From Kitasatospora herbaricolor (GTDB lineage Bacteria; Actinomycetota; Actinomycetes; Streptomycetales; Streptomycetaceae), in assembly GCF_030813695.1 (NCBI RefSeq), contig NZ_JAUSVA010000001.1:33412-97411 (forward strand): DNA of 64,000 nt. The letters run 5' to 3'. The position numbers and the translations under genes are program-made. The notes beneath the pieces are model-generated. The model was not told the DNA's origin, did no database searches, and worked only from the letters and a program-made list of their open reading frames with translations. The first letter of the stretch is position 1. Each line of letters opens with the position of its first letter. Shown in pieces: positions 1-8,587 of the stretch.

Positions 1-93
1 GCCGAGGTCGAGACGTGGTCGCCCTGGCGCAACGGCCCGCGGTGGAGCGAGACCCGGCGGGCCCTCTCCGGCCCGCGTCCCGTCCGCGACTAG
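1..93 (+). CDS. 3' end of a gene that starts before the window
   Basis: Frame 1 is open from the first base to TAG at 91-93, giving 30 residues that begin AEVETWSPWRNGPRW and end GPRPVRD. Composition is ordinary for a streptomycete protein (Trp, Arg, Pro). The fragment is too short to assign. It lies upstream of the small membrane genes on the same strand, so it probably belongs to the same transfer cluster. No family recognised. Confidence 0.4.
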   Translation, partial: AEVETWSPWRNGPRWSETRRALSGPRPVRD

Positions 94-278
94 CCACCCG
101 ACGCACGACCAGCTCCACCTGTCGCCCGCACCCGGGCCCGCCCCGCTGCCCCGTGGCCGCCCTGGCCCTCCGGACACCGACCCACCGCCTTGGTGGCCGG
201 TCCCCCGGAAGACCAGGGGAACTCCGGGACCCCGGTCCCCTTGTTCCGCTCTGCCTGCCTCGTCCGAAAGGCCGTGAC

Positions 279-413
279 ATGCCGTACGACCAGCTGTTCT
301 TCGCCTTCTTCGCCACCTGCACCGCCACGTCCTTCTGGCTGCTGCTGGCGATAGGCGCCGAGACCTACCTCATCCCGCCCTACCTCAACCGAATGGAGGC
401 CGCAGATGTCTGA
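279..413 (+). CDS. 44-aa single-pass membrane protein of the transfer cluster
   Basis: ATG at 279 has GAAAGG at 266-271, seven bases upstream. A longer reading from GTG at 15 is Pro/Arg-rich and unconvincing. Residues 5-30 form one hydrophobic helix, so this is a small membrane peptide. It is followed after 30 bases by another membrane-protein gene on the same strand. Small membrane proteins of this kind accompany the transfer ATPase on Streptomyces conjugative plasmids (spd-type genes). Function is inferred from position only. Confidence 0.55.
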   Translation: MPYDQLFFAFFATCTATSFWLLLAIGAETYLIPPYLNRMEAADV

Positions 414-443
414 CGCTCCGGTCCGCGGATCGGGGGTGACGTC

Positions 444-1013
444 GTGACCGTCACCCCCGAGGTCCCGCCCCGCCCCCTGTACGACCCCGCCGCCCCGGAG
501 CAGTCCGGTGTGGTGGACGACTTCTGGTCCAAGCCGCGAAATGTAGGCCACAGCGAGCTCGCCGACGGCCTGGCGGAACTGGCGCAGGAGATGCGCCAGG
601 GCCGCCTGGACGCCGCGATCCCGCGCAAGGCCGACGACGCGGACCACCTGATCGATTGGGTGCGCGTGCGGCGGGCCACCGCCCGTCTTAAGCGCGCGGT
701 CCAGGCCTGGCCGAACACCGCCGCCGCCGGCCTCGCCCTGGCGGGGCCGGCCTGGCTGTGGCGGAGCGGCGTCGAGGACTGCTCGACGAGCTTCCGGCCG
801 GCCGCCGACGTCGCGGACCCGGGCCTGTGCCTGGGGCTGATCGCGCTCGCCGGGGTGCTGGTTGTCGGCCGGGTGGTGCGGGGCGTGAGGTTCCTGCGTC
901 CGCTCGTGCGGCTGGCCGCCTGGTCGGTCGTGATCGGCACCCTGTCCTACCAGCCGGCCCGTTCCTGGGCCGTCGCCCTGCTGTCCGCCATCACCACGGG
1001 GGTTTTCCAGTGA
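444..1013 (+). CDS. Membrane protein of the conjugation cluster (189 aa)
   Basis: GTG at 444 follows a G-rich stretch (431-437). The N-terminal ~90 residues are charged and cytoplasmic-looking. Hydrophobic segments follow at about 92-108, 128-145 and 156-186. The stop overlaps the next start (GTGA at 1010-1013), so translation is coupled. No family recognised. Its place between small membrane genes and the FtsK-like ATPase suggests a part of the plasmid transfer or spread machinery, an inference from context. Confidence 0.7.
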   Translation: MTVTPEVPPRPLYDPAAPEQSGVVDDFWSKPRNVGHSELADGLAELAQEMRQGRLDAAIPRKADDADHLIDWVRVRRATARLKRAVQAWPNTAAAGLALAGPAWLWRSGVEDCSTSFRPAADVADPGLCLGLIALAGVLVVGRVVRGVRFLRPLVRLAAWSVVIGTLSYQPARSWAVALLSAITTGVFQ

Positions 1014-1534
1014 GCACGACCGGCATCGAGATCACCCACACCGTCACCCGGGCGGGCAGCGCGATCGGCTTCGCGGTGTTCATCGGCACCTGGGCGTTCC
1101 TGTTCTTCAAGCACAAGCGGAAGTTCACCGCGCTGAAGAAGAAGAAGTACCTGGTCCCCTACGCCTGGGGCCTGGGCGTGATGGTGCTGGCCTCCGCCTG
1201 CACGGGCGGCCTGCTCGGCCTGGTGTCCGGCTTCACCACCGGCACCGGCAACCAGAGCGGGGTACTGGCCAGCAAGGGCATGGTCGGCGGCGAAGGAACC
1301 GTCGCCGTCGCCCAGCAGGCGCACCTGACGTTCTCCGGCTCCTGGATCGCGCTGATCCTGTTCGGCCTGGCCGTCGCGTTCTGCTGGTTCGCCAAGAACA
1401 TGGGCGAGCGCGTCCTGATGGTCTCCGGCGCGTTCTCCGGCGCCACCTGGGGCCTGTCCATCTCCCTCGGCGGCATCGCCGCCTACACGGGCGTGCCGCT
1501 GTCCAACTGGCTCGGCGCCCTGATCATCGGCTGA
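1010..1534 (+). CDS. Polytopic membrane protein of the conjugation cluster (174 aa)
   Basis: The start is the GTG at 1010 that overlaps the previous stop; an in-frame start at 758 would lie inside the upstream gene and gives an Arg-rich non-native N-terminus. Hydrophobic segments lie at about 17-33, 50-74, 108-128 and 134-158, with a Lys-rich loop (HKRKFTALKKKK) between the first two. The layout, several helices with a basic loop near the N-terminus, resembles small TrbC/VirB2-like or Spd-type membrane proteins, but no specific family is recognised. It is co-transcribed with its upstream neighbour, and the ATPase gene begins 158 bases downstream. Confidence 0.7.
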   Translation: MSTTGIEITHTVTRAGSAIGFAVFIGTWAFLFFKHKRKFTALKKKKYLVPYAWGLGVMVLASACTGGLLGLVSGFTTGTGNQSGVLASKGMVGGEGTVAVAQQAHLTFSGSWIALILFGLAVAFCWFAKNMGERVLMVSGAFSGATWGLSISLGGIAAYTGVPLSNWLGALIIG

Positions 1535-1692
1535 AGTCCCGGCCCGTGACGGTCGCCCCGGACCCGCCCGCCCTCTGCACCTCGGGGGCGGGGCCGGTTC
1601 CGGGACGGCCACCCCAGACCGGACCCACCAACCATCACCACCCGTACCCGACGTCCGGCATGCCCGGATTCCTGTCCATGGAGGACTGCACC

Positions 1693-4077
1693 GTGAGCAC
1701 CGAAACCGACGCCAAGGCCGGCACCGGCCCGGCGGCCCCGCCCGCCGGCGCCGCCGTACCGAAGCAGCCCACCGCCCCGCCCGACACCGACGCCACGACC
1801 AGCACGGACGAGAACAAGAAGGACGACGACAAGACCAAGGCGGGCAAGGAGAAGAAGCCGCATCCGGTCGCCCGCTGGGCCGGCGCCCAGGCCCGGCGCA
1901 CCGGCGACGGCGCGAAGGGCATCGGCGAGCTGCTCGCCCACTGGGGCAGCACCGCCGACCAGTCCGGCGAGGAACTGCGCAGGCGCATCGTCGCCGGCCA
2001 GCTGGAGGCCTTCACCGAACGCCGCGACGAACTGCGCCAGGCGCTGGTCAGGGAGACGAAGAAGGTCGTACGCATCGAGGAGGAAGCCTCCGACGGCGGC
2101 CTCACCGACGCCCAGCGCGGCCAGCTGACCCTGACCCGCGAGAGCGCCCGGCGCCTGGAGAAGGCCCTGCGCGACATGAACAAGGTCCCCTTCCGGGCGA
2201 TACAGCCCACCGAGCGGCAGATCGCCCGCGCCCGCACCTTCGGCCGACTGCGCCGCGGCGCGGTCCTGGTCACCGGATCCATCGCCACCGTCATGGCCGC
2301 CGTCCACGCCCCGCAGATCGCCCTGCTCGCCCTCGCCGCCGGCACCGCGATGGCCTGGCGCACCGGCGCACACCCGCCGCGCCTGACCCACCGCCCCATC
2401 CCCGACGACCTGCTGCTCCCCGAACTCGACCCGCCCGACAAGCTGCTCACCGGCGAGAAGCCCGGCGAGGCCCCGGCCGACGTCGAGCAGGGAGTCGAGC
2501 TGTTCCCCGGCGACACCGGCAAGCCGTTCCCGATCCGGGACGTCACCGACCCGGCCGTGGCCGTCGAGTGCGTGCGGCGGGCGCTGCTCGCCGAACGGGT
2601 CCCGCTCGCCTACGTCGGCGCCCCTGTCCTGCACCCGTGGGGCTGGGAGACGGTGGTCCGGGTGTCCGACGGCACCTGCGGCGACATCGGCGAGCGGCTC
2701 GGCGGCCTGGAGACGAAGTTCGACGTCGGCGACGGCGACGTGATCCTCCAGCCCAACCGCAAGCGCACCGCCGAGGCCACCCTGCGGGTGGTCACCGGCG
2801 ACCTGTTCGGCGCGATGAAGCCCCCGCCCTACCGGGCCCCGCACTCCGTCGACGTCACCACGGCCGGCACGTTCGGCATGAGCGCCGACGGACGCGACCT
2901 CACGTTCTCCCTCGCCGAGCTGATGGGCGAGGTGATCGCCCGCTCCGGCGGCGGCAAGAGCACGATCATCCGGGCACTGCTCGACTGGACCACCGCCGCC
3001 CACAACGCGGTCACCGTCTTCCTCGACCCCAGCGGCGACGGGCCGGGGAAGTTCACCGACGCGGTCAAGCTCACCAGCACGAGCCCGATCCAGATCGAGT
3101 TCGCCCTGCTCTCCCTCTACCGGCTCGCCGCCGGCCGCGCCCGCACCCGCCGCAAGCTCGGCATGGGCGACACCTGGACATGCACCCGCGAGCATCCGGC
3201 GATCTTCGTCTTCGTCGACGAGTTCCCCAAGCTCACCAAGCGCAGCAAGCAGATCATCGCCGAGCTGCAGCTGGTCGGCCGCAAGGAAGGCGTCTGGCTG
3301 ATCTTCGCCGCGCAGGGCGCCACAAGTCAGCTGCTCGGCTCCAACATCGCCCAGCAGCCCGCGCTCAAGATCATGGGAGCGTGCCGGGACGTCGACACCA
3401 CCCAAGCTCTCGGCGGCGGCGCGATCGACTGGGGCTACCTTCCGCACCGGCTCCAGCCCAAGTCCGGCGGCAGTCTCAACGACTGCGCCAAGAGCTACGT
3501 GGTCGGCGCGCCGGGTCTGTCCGAGGACCCGATGCTCCACAAGTGGCACTACATCCCCGACGACGAGGGCGGCCGCCGCGCCGCCGAGCGCCTCGCCGCC
3601 GGCCTGGTCGACATCGACCAGGCGTCGATCGACGCCGCCCTCAAGGCACCGAACCCGCCGGGCCTCAAGTTCGCCGACGAGGACGAGTACCTCCGCTACG
3701 TTCCGTGGCCGGAACTGCTGGCGATGTGCGCCGAGGACGACGACGAGTCCGGCCCGCAGGACACCGGCACGGCGGCGATCCCGCCGATCCTGGCAAAGAT
3801 CAGGGCAGCGTTCGAGGCCGCCGGCGACCCGGACTTCCTGTTCACCGATCAGGTCCTGGAGCACCTCGCCACCACCGGCGCCGAGTGGCGCCAGTGGGAC
3901 GACCGAGAGCCCGCCGACCGACGCCGCGAGGCCGTGAAGAAGATCGGCCGGGACCTCAAGAAGGCCGGCGTCGAGAACCTCAAGACGGACCGCCGCAAGG
4001 ACCTCGACATGGACAACACGCCCTCCGGCTACTGGCTGCGGGACGTCGAGACGGCCATCACCAGCCTGACCGACTGA
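1693..4077 (+). CDS. FtsK/SpoIIIE-like (TraB-type) DNA translocase, conjugal transfer ATPase
   Basis: A 794-residue membrane-associated motor predicted to move double-stranded plasmid DNA between mycelial cells. The start at GTG 1693 is chosen for GGAGGA at 1680-1685 with a 7-base spacer; the frame is open back to 1546. Order of parts: Ala/Lys/Asp-rich N-terminus and charged helical region; hydrophobic pair at about 192-228; P-loop RSGGGKST near residue 420; Walker B IFVFVDEFPKL near 504-514; C-terminal winged-helix-like region from about 700 (repeats of basic helices, then GYWLRDVE). Streptomyces TraB proteins are FtsK-like hexamers that bind short repeats at the clt locus through a C-terminal winged helix, which fits the octamer array just downstream (4100-4235). 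Family assignment is solid; the transfer role is inferred from relatives and neighbours. Confidence 0.85.
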   Translation: MSTETDAKAGTGPAAPPAGAAVPKQPTAPPDTDATTSTDENKKDDDKTKAGKEKKPHPVARWAGAQARRTGDGAKGIGELLAHWGSTADQSGEELRRRIVAGQLEAFTERRDELRQALVRETKKVVRIEEEASDGGLTDAQRGQLTLTRESARRLEKALRDMNKVPFRAIQPTERQIARARTFGRLRRGAVLVTGSIATVMAAVHAPQIALLALAAGTAMAWRTGAHPPRLTHRPIPDDLLLPELDPPDKLLTGEKPGEAPADVEQGVELFPGDTGKPFPIRDVTDPAVAVECVRRALLAERVPLAYVGAPVLHPWGWETVVRVSDGTCGDIGERLGGLETKFDVGDGDVILQPNRKRTAEATLRVVTGDLFGAMKPPPYRAPHSVDVTTAGTFGMSADGRDLTFSLAELMGEVIARSGGGKSTIIRALLDWTTAAHNAVTVFLDPSGDGPGKFTDAVKLTSTSPIQIEFALLSLYRLAAGRARTRRKLGMGDTWTCTREHPAIFVFVDEFPKLTKRSKQIIAELQLVGRKEGVWLIFAAQGATSQLLGSNIAQQPALKIMGACRDVDTTQALGGGAIDWGYLPHRLQPKSGGSLNDCAKSYVVGAPGLSEDPMLHKWHYIPDDEGGRRAAERLAAGLVDIDQASIDAALKAPNPPGLKFADEDEYLRYVPWPELLAMCAEDDDESGPQDTGTAAIPPILAKIRAAFEAAGDPDFLFTDQVLEHLATTGAEWRQWDDREPADRRREAVKKIGRDLKKAGVENLKTDRRKDLDMDNTPSGYWLRDVETAITSLTD

Positions 4078-4099
4078 CGACACACAGTCACCCAGGGGC

Positions 4100-4235
4100 G
4101 ATCCGCCCTGATCTGTCTGGTGATCCGCCGCCGATCCGCCCGGCATCCGCCCTGATCCGCCGCAGCGGCGGATCAGGGCGGATGCCGGGCGGATCACCAG
4201 ACAGATCGTGACCTGCGAAGACGGATCAGGCGGAT
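4100..4235. repeat. Array of GATCCGCC-type octamers in a large inverted repeat; candidate clt (transfer site)
   Basis: Between the FtsK-like gene and the next gene, about nine copies or near-copies of GATCCGCC / GGCGGATC occur in 135 bases on both strands. Positions 4110-4207 form an imperfect inverted repeat: the right arm (about 4166-4207) pairs with the left arm, which carries an extra 11 bases of GATCCGCC repeat. Further copies follow at 4220-4233. TraB translocases of Streptomyces plasmids recognise clusters of 8-bp repeats, so this is a plausible cis-acting transfer locus. It could instead be an operator for a plasmid regulator. Confidence 0.55.
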
Positions 4236-4269
4236 CAGATCCGAACACCCCCCTCCCAGTCCCGAAAAC

Positions 4270-4294
4270 GGGCCCCGGACGCCCTCCGGGGCCC
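4270..4294 (+). terminator. Hairpin terminator after the translocase gene
   Basis: Ten-base perfect arms GGGCCCCGGA (4270-4279) and TCCGGGGCCC (4285-4294) enclose a 5-base loop, followed by CTCTCATG. It stands between the octamer array and the next gene and is a probable factor-independent terminator, although it has no T-run (usual in high-GC actinobacteria). Confidence 0.6.
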
Positions 4295-4390
4295 CTCTCA
4301 TGCCCCGGTCGCCGAACAGGCCGACCGCGCAGCCCCCTACCCCGCTCAGAAATCACACACCGTCACTACCGCACAGAGCGGAGACCCCCG

Positions 4391-6703
4391 ATGAGCCCGA
4401 CCAGGACGACGTCCAACCGGCGCCCCGCAGCGCCCCGCAAGCCCGCCCCGGACAAGCCGTCCACCCCCCGCAAAACGGTCGCCGCCCCCGAGAGCATCAC
4501 CGCGGCCCAGACCCCGGCGACCGAGCCGGCCCGGTCAGCAGCCGATCCGATCCTGGCCGACGCCCGCGACCGCGCCGCCGACGTCCTGGCCCTCGCCGAG
4601 GACCAGGCGCTCGCCGTGCTGCACCGCGCAGCCGACAGCGCTGGCCGCGAGCTGGCCACCGCCGGGCAGTGGGCTGAGGAGGCCGAGCAGCTGCGCGCGC
4701 ACGCCGCCGCTGAGGCCGAGACCGTCACGCAGCGTGCCGATCGGGCGGTCCGGCAGATCCTCGACCTGGCCAACGACCAGGCCGACCTGATCCTCCAGAA
4801 CGCCCGGGAACAGCGCGAGGAGGCCAACGCTGATGCCCACGCCCAGGTGGACCGGCTGCTGGAGGAGGCCACCGAGCGGGCCGGGGCGCTGCTGGCCGAC
4901 GCGGAGCAGCGCGCCGCCGCCGTCCGCACCCGGGCCCAGGAGGAGGCGGACCGGATCCTCGCCGGCGCCGAGCAGCGGGCCCAGGCCGTTGCGGCCGGAA
5001 TCACGGAGGCGGCCGAGGTGCAGGCCGCCAAGGTGCTCGGCGAGGCCGAGCGCGAGGCCGGCCGGAGCCGCGGCCGGGCGGCGGCCGACTTCGCCGACGT
5101 CCAGGACCAGGTCGCCGGGGCCCGCGAGGAGCTGGAGCGCACCCGGGACCGGACCGCCAGCGGCCGTGCCCAGGCCGAGCAGGACCTGACGAGTGCGCGG
5201 GAGCTCGCCGCGACCGTCCAGCGCGACGCCGCCGCGGCGGCCGGCCGCACCCTGACCGAGGCCGCGGCCGAGGCCGAGGAGATCCGCAGCCAGGCCGCCG
5301 CCACCGCCCGCCGGATCGTCAAGGCGGCCGAGGAGCAGGCCGAGGAGATGCGCCAGGAGGCCGAGGCGACGGCCGGTCGCGTCACCGAGGCCGCCCGCGC
5401 CGAGGCCGACACGGTCCGCGAGAACACCGACGCCGAGACCCGCCGGCTGCTGGAGGAGGCCGAGGCCGAGGCGCAGGAGCTCCGCGAGGAAGGCGCCCAG
5501 CAGGCCGCCGACCTGCGCGAACGCGGCCAGCAGGCCGTGCAGCGGCTGCGCGACGACGCCCAGGGGGCCATCAAGGAGGCCAGGCAGGCCACCGGCGAGC
5601 AGCTGCGCCAGGCCAGCTCCGCCCGGGGCAAGGCCGAGGCCGACGCCCAGCGACTCCTCAACACCGCCCGGCGGGAAGCCGAGCAGGTCACCGCCGACGC
5701 ACTCGCCGAGCTCGCCGAGACCCAGCAGCACGTCGCCGAGCTGCGCACCGAGCAGCAGCAGCTGGAGCAGAAGTGGGCCGACCGGAACAAGGGCCTGGTC
5801 CGCCAGGCCTGGCGCCGGTGGGAGGCCAACATTCCGAAGCTGCTGCCGAAGGTCGCGCTCTGGGCGGGCGTCGCCTACACCGCCGCCGGTGAGCACCACC
5901 TCGCGGTGATGGCCGGCATCGACTCGTGGCTGGCGTGGCTGTTCCCCGTCGCGGTGGACGTGTGGGTGGTCGCCGCCACCCGCGCCCACGCCAAGGCCGC
6001 CACCGAGGAGGAACGCAAGCGGATCACCTGGGAGGTCGTCACCGCCTTGGTGGTGATGATGGCCTGCCAGATCGCCGCGCTGCTCGCCGAACTGCACATC
6101 TTCGGCGTCGAACCGCATAACGGAGAGTGGCGGGTGAAATGGGGCCTCGCCGTCCCGCTCGCCATGGTGGTCCCGGTGGTCATCTGGCGCGTGCATGCGC
6201 TCATGGGCCACGGTCCCTCCGCTCACGCCGCCCCCGCCGCGCACACGGACGCGAACGCCGCGCCCGCCGAGAGCACCGGCGGCGCACACGACGACCACCC
6301 CCCGCGCCCGCCGCACGGCGGCCAGCCGCTGCCCACCGCTCACGGCATCCTGCTCCCCGCGCAGGGCACACCCACCGAGCGCTCACATGAGCGCGAGATC
6401 ACCGCAGGTCGCGGAACGAATGGCGCTCACCGCGCACTCCCGCCCGCGCACCCGCAGAGCGCCGACGCTCACCCCACCTCGGCACTGACCGGCGCCGCGC
6501 TCATGTACGCCCGCAAGGCGCTCGTCCGCCCGCTGTACGACGCTCTCGGCCGCCGCCCGCGCGTCGCGGAGATCCACGCCGCGCTCACCGCCAACGGCCT
6601 GCTGAGCGGCGACGAGAAGCAGACGCGCTCGACCTGCCAGCGCGTGCGCGACGCGGTCGAGGACGCCGAGCCCGCGCTCAGGCCCGCCGTGCGCTCTGCG
6701 TAA
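4391..6703 (+). CDS. Long coiled-coil membrane protein with C-terminal HTH-like domain
   Basis: ATG at 4391 has GGAG at 4380-4383; the upstream open frame crosses the terminator and repeats and is not coding. The 770-residue product has a Pro/Thr-rich N-terminus, a very long Ala/Glu/Arg coiled coil (about 50-470, with recurring AEAEA and EEAE patterns), four hydrophobic segments (about 484-504, 511-531, 549-568, 583-603), a His/Pro/Ala-rich linker, and a C-terminal ~70-residue domain (LVRPLYDALGRRPRVAEIHA onward) resembling a small DNA-binding helical domain. The Spd-type and DUF2637-like membrane proteins of actinobacterial plasmids have similar membrane cores. I infer a membrane-anchored, DNA-interacting scaffold for transfer. 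The coiled coil means database hits to that part would be low-complexity. Confidence 0.75.
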   Translation: MSPTRTTSNRRPAAPRKPAPDKPSTPRKTVAAPESITAAQTPATEPARSAADPILADARDRAADVLALAEDQALAVLHRAADSAGRELATAGQWAEEAEQLRAHAAAEAETVTQRADRAVRQILDLANDQADLILQNAREQREEANADAHAQVDRLLEEATERAGALLADAEQRAAAVRTRAQEEADRILAGAEQRAQAVAAGITEAAEVQAAKVLGEAEREAGRSRGRAAADFADVQDQVAGAREELERTRDRTASGRAQAEQDLTSARELAATVQRDAAAAAGRTLTEAAAEAEEIRSQAAATARRIVKAAEEQAEEMRQEAEATAGRVTEAARAEADTVRENTDAETRRLLEEAEAEAQELREEGAQQAADLRERGQQAVQRLRDDAQGAIKEARQATGEQLRQASSARGKAEADAQRLLNTARREAEQVTADALAELAETQQHVAELRTEQQQLEQKWADRNKGLVRQAWRRWEANIPKLLPKVALWAGVAYTAAGEHHLAVMAGIDSWLAWLFPVAVDVWVVAATRAHAKAATEEERKRITWEVVTALVVMMACQIAALLAELHIFGVEPHNGEWRVKWGLAVPLAMVVPVVIWRVHALMGHGPSAHAAPAAHTDANAAPAESTGGAHDDHPPRPPHGGQPLPTAHGILLPAQGTPTERSHEREITAGRGTNGAHRALPPAHPQSADAHPTSALTGAALMYARKALVRPLYDALGRRPRVAEIHAALTANGLLSGDEKQTRSTCQRVRDAVEDAEPALRPAVRSA

Positions 6704-6721
6704 CCGAGCGCCCAACGAAAC

Positions 6722-6754
6722 GGCCTCCGGGATGAAAGAGACACCCCGGAGGCC
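6722..6754 (+). terminator. Hairpin terminator after the coiled-coil gene
   Basis: Perfect 10-base arms GGCCTCCGGG (6722-6731) and CCCGGAGGCC (6745-6754) with a purine-rich 13-base loop, 19 bases after the stop at 6703. Its presence also argues against starting the next gene at the ATG at 6732, which lies inside the loop. Confidence 0.7.
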
Positions 6755-6863
6755 AGAGGCACCCGAAGGCGCCCACGGGGCCGACCTCGCCGAAGGCCCC
6801 GCCCCCATCCTCCCGCACCACCAACCGCACACCGAACCCCGTCCCGGAAGGAACCCACCGCCC

Positions 6864-7100
6864 GTGTTCGCCATCGAGCGTGACGTCCAGATCGCCGCCC
6901 TGCGCGAGGTCCACCACGAACGCAGCCGGACGTTGGCCAACGTCCCGGCCGGCTCCCGCTCCCACGCTCGCCTGCTCGCCGAGTGCGAGTCGATCAGCGA
7001 CGAGATCGACCGCCTCAAGCGCTGCATCAACGTCCCGCGCTCCGCCGTCGCGGCTATCCCCGTGATACTCGCCGTCCTGGTCCTCGCCCTCATCAGCTGA
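6864..7100 (+). CDS. Small protein with C-terminal membrane helix (78 aa)
   Basis: GTG at 6864 is preferred because GGAAGGAA (6846-6853) precedes it; the ATG at 6732 sits inside a terminator hairpin. The product is a charged helix (about 1-58, rich in Arg, Glu and Leu) followed by one hydrophobic tail helix (SAVAAIPVILAVLVLALIS, 60-78). Tail-anchored arrangement. No family recognised. It lies in the transfer cluster ahead of the kinase gene. Confidence 0.6.
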   Translation: MFAIERDVQIAALREVHHERSRTLANVPAGSRSHARLLAECESISDEIDRLKRCINVPRSAVAAIPVILAVLVLALIS

Positions 7101-7224
7101 CCGGCCGACCGGCCCCGCCCCCGGCCCGCACCGCCCGCCCCGCAATCCAGCGAGGCGGGCGGCACGACTTCCGGGGACAGGGACCGGCCGCCCGGCCGAC
7201 ACACCGCACCGACGAGAGGTACCC

Positions 7225-7728
7225 GTGAACCTCACCTACCACCCCGGGACCGTGGTTGTTCTGGTCGGCGTCTCCGGCGCCGGCAAGTCCACATTCGCCG
7301 CCCGCCGCTGGCCCGCCATCTGGCGCCTGAGCCTGGACGACTACCGCCAGATGGCCACCGACTCCATGGCCGACCAGTCCGCCACCCCGGTCGCCGCCGA
7401 AATCCAGAACCTGCTCCTGGATGCCCGCCTCGCCAGGAACCTCACCACCGTGATCGACAGCACCGCGCTTCTCCCGCACGTACGCGCCGGCCTGCTGGCC
7501 CGCGCCCGCTACTGGCAGCGCCCGGCCGCAGCCGTGCTGTTCAACCTGCCGCTCGACCTGTGCCGGCGCCAGAACAGCTCCCGCGAGCGCGTCGTGCCCG
7601 ACCACGTCCTGCGCGAGCAGCACCGCCACCTGCCCACCGCCGAACAACTGCTCGCTGAAGGATTCGCCCACGTCGACCGCATCGCCGCAGCCTCCCCCGC
7701 CTACCTGGAGCCGGCCCACATCCGCTGA
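7225..7728 (+). CDS. P-loop kinase of the polynucleotide-kinase/zeta-like type
   Basis: A 167-residue single-domain P-loop enzyme. Walker A is GVSGAGKST (residues 15-23). SLDDYR follows at the position where PNK-like kinases carry an Asp, TVIDSTA matches the second conserved strand, and basic RRQNSSRERVVP near 110-122 matches the lid. The C-terminal LLAEGFAHVDRI is also typical of PNK-like kinases. Start GTG 7225 is preceded by GAGAGG. Predicted to phosphorylate a nucleic-acid end or small molecule; the substrate cannot be read from sequence. Followed 17 bases later by the zinc-protein gene, probably the same operon. Confidence 0.75.
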   Translation: MNLTYHPGTVVVLVGVSGAGKSTFAARRWPAIWRLSLDDYRQMATDSMADQSATPVAAEIQNLLLDARLARNLTTVIDSTALLPHVRAGLLARARYWQRPAAAVLFNLPLDLCRRQNSSRERVVPDHVLREQHRHLPTAEQLLAEGFAHVDRIAAASPAYLEPAHIR

Positions 7729-7745
7729 CCGAAGGAGCTGCGAGC

Positions 7746-8150
7746 GTGCGCGCAACCGACCTCGACCCCACCGGCGAACACCACGGCGGCCTGCCCACCT
7801 ACCCGTGGCGATTCCACCCCGACCCGGACCTGATGACCCGCCGCCAACTGCGCGCCGTGGGCCTTCGGCCCGGCGGCCAAGAACCGGCCGCCCAGGTGAC
7901 CTGGCGAAACGGCCTCCGGTTCGGGTACCTGTTCCGCCGCTCCCTCGCCCTGCCGGTCCGCCCGATGACGGCGGCCCGCTGGCGCGCCCACCAGCGGATG
8001 ATGCTCGCCCGCCGCACGTGCCCGTTGTGCCGCGCCGTCGGCGAGTACTGCATCCCGACCTCGCTCGGCTGCTGCCTGGACTGCGCCGACGGCCTCGCCC
8101 TGACCGAGCTGGAGCAGCTGCTGACCCTCGCCCGCACCACTGCGGCCTGA
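7746..8150 (+). CDS. RRQL-motif zinc-binding plasmid protein (134 aa)
   Basis: Start GTG 7746 has GAAGGAG about seven bases upstream. The N-terminal half carries TRRQLRAVGLRPGGQ, matching the RRQRL-type motif family of actinobacterial mobile elements. The C-terminal half has a CPLC...CCLDC cysteine set that should bind one zinc. This family is common on Streptomyces plasmids and integrative elements near transfer genes; its biochemical role is not known to me. Codon use matches its neighbours. Confidence 0.75.
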   Translation: MRATDLDPTGEHHGGLPTYPWRFHPDPDLMTRRQLRAVGLRPGGQEPAAQVTWRNGLRFGYLFRRSLALPVRPMTAARWRAHQRMMLARRTCPLCRAVGEYCIPTSLGCCLDCADGLALTELEQLLTLARTTAA

Positions 8151-8169
8151 ACCACCGAGCGGACCGCCG

Positions 8170-8570
8170 ATGCCGGCCCCGGACCCGACCGCACCCAGCG
8201 GCCGGCCACCGGGACCGGCGCGGCTGTTCGGTCACCCGACCCCGCAGACCCGTTTCCGCCACCACCCACCTGCCCGAGAACACCGCGCTGCGCCCTGGCG
8301 TGCGAGCGCGCCACCGACGGCGACCCGCTCGTCCTTGCCGCACCTGGGCAGCTCTGGGAGCTGCGCCAGGGCGTCGACCCCGACGACGCGCCCGCCCGCC
8401 GCCTCGCGGTCCACCTGCGTGTCTGCGCCGGTTGCTGGAATCCGCCCTCCTCGACGCTTCCTCGTCATTGCAACACCTTCGGGGTCTTGTGTTGCGACGA
8501 GATCTGGAACTCACCCGGTCCCCCCGGGGCCAGAAAACACCGTCCTAGACAACCTGCGCGCCCTACCTAG
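8170..8570 (+). pseudogene. Broken Cys-rich small protein gene
   Basis: ATG at 8170 opens a frame that looks unnatural (Pro/Arg/Ser-rich). The frame with positions divisible by three reads convincingly as protein from about 8271 to 8440: RCALACERATDGDPLVLAAP, then WELRQGVDPDDAPARRLAVH and LRVCAGCW. That frame has no usable start after the stop of the preceding gene at 8148 and ends at TAG 8568-8570. The simplest reading is a small CxxxC...CxxC protein downstream of the zinc-protein gene that has lost its start or suffered a frameshift. Its 3' end abuts an IS-end remnant. Confidence 0.4.
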
Positions 8571-8587
8571 CTGTCCTGACCCGTGAG
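8567..8587. mobile_element. IS481-type terminal repeat remnant at a CTAG site
   Basis: CTAG at 8567-8570 is followed by CTGTCCTGACCCGTGAG, which matches the outer end of the intact IS481 element at 30579 (ATGTCCTGACCCGTGAG) in 16 of 17 positions, also preceded there by CTAG. The match stops after 8587 and no transposase follows. It is a leftover end of a related element, or the scar of an IS-mediated deletion. Confidence 0.6.

Noticed and set aside
1483..4356. Very long open frame on the minus strand opposite the FtsK-like gene
   Set aside because: Val/Gly/Ala/Leu/Arg-rich with no motifs; it is an antisense shadow of high-GC coding sequence.
4366..6343. Two long minus-strand frames opposite the coiled-coil gene
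   Set aside because: Ser/Ala- or Gly/Leu-rich mirror of a repetitive Ala/Glu coding sequence; no domain and no ribosome site.
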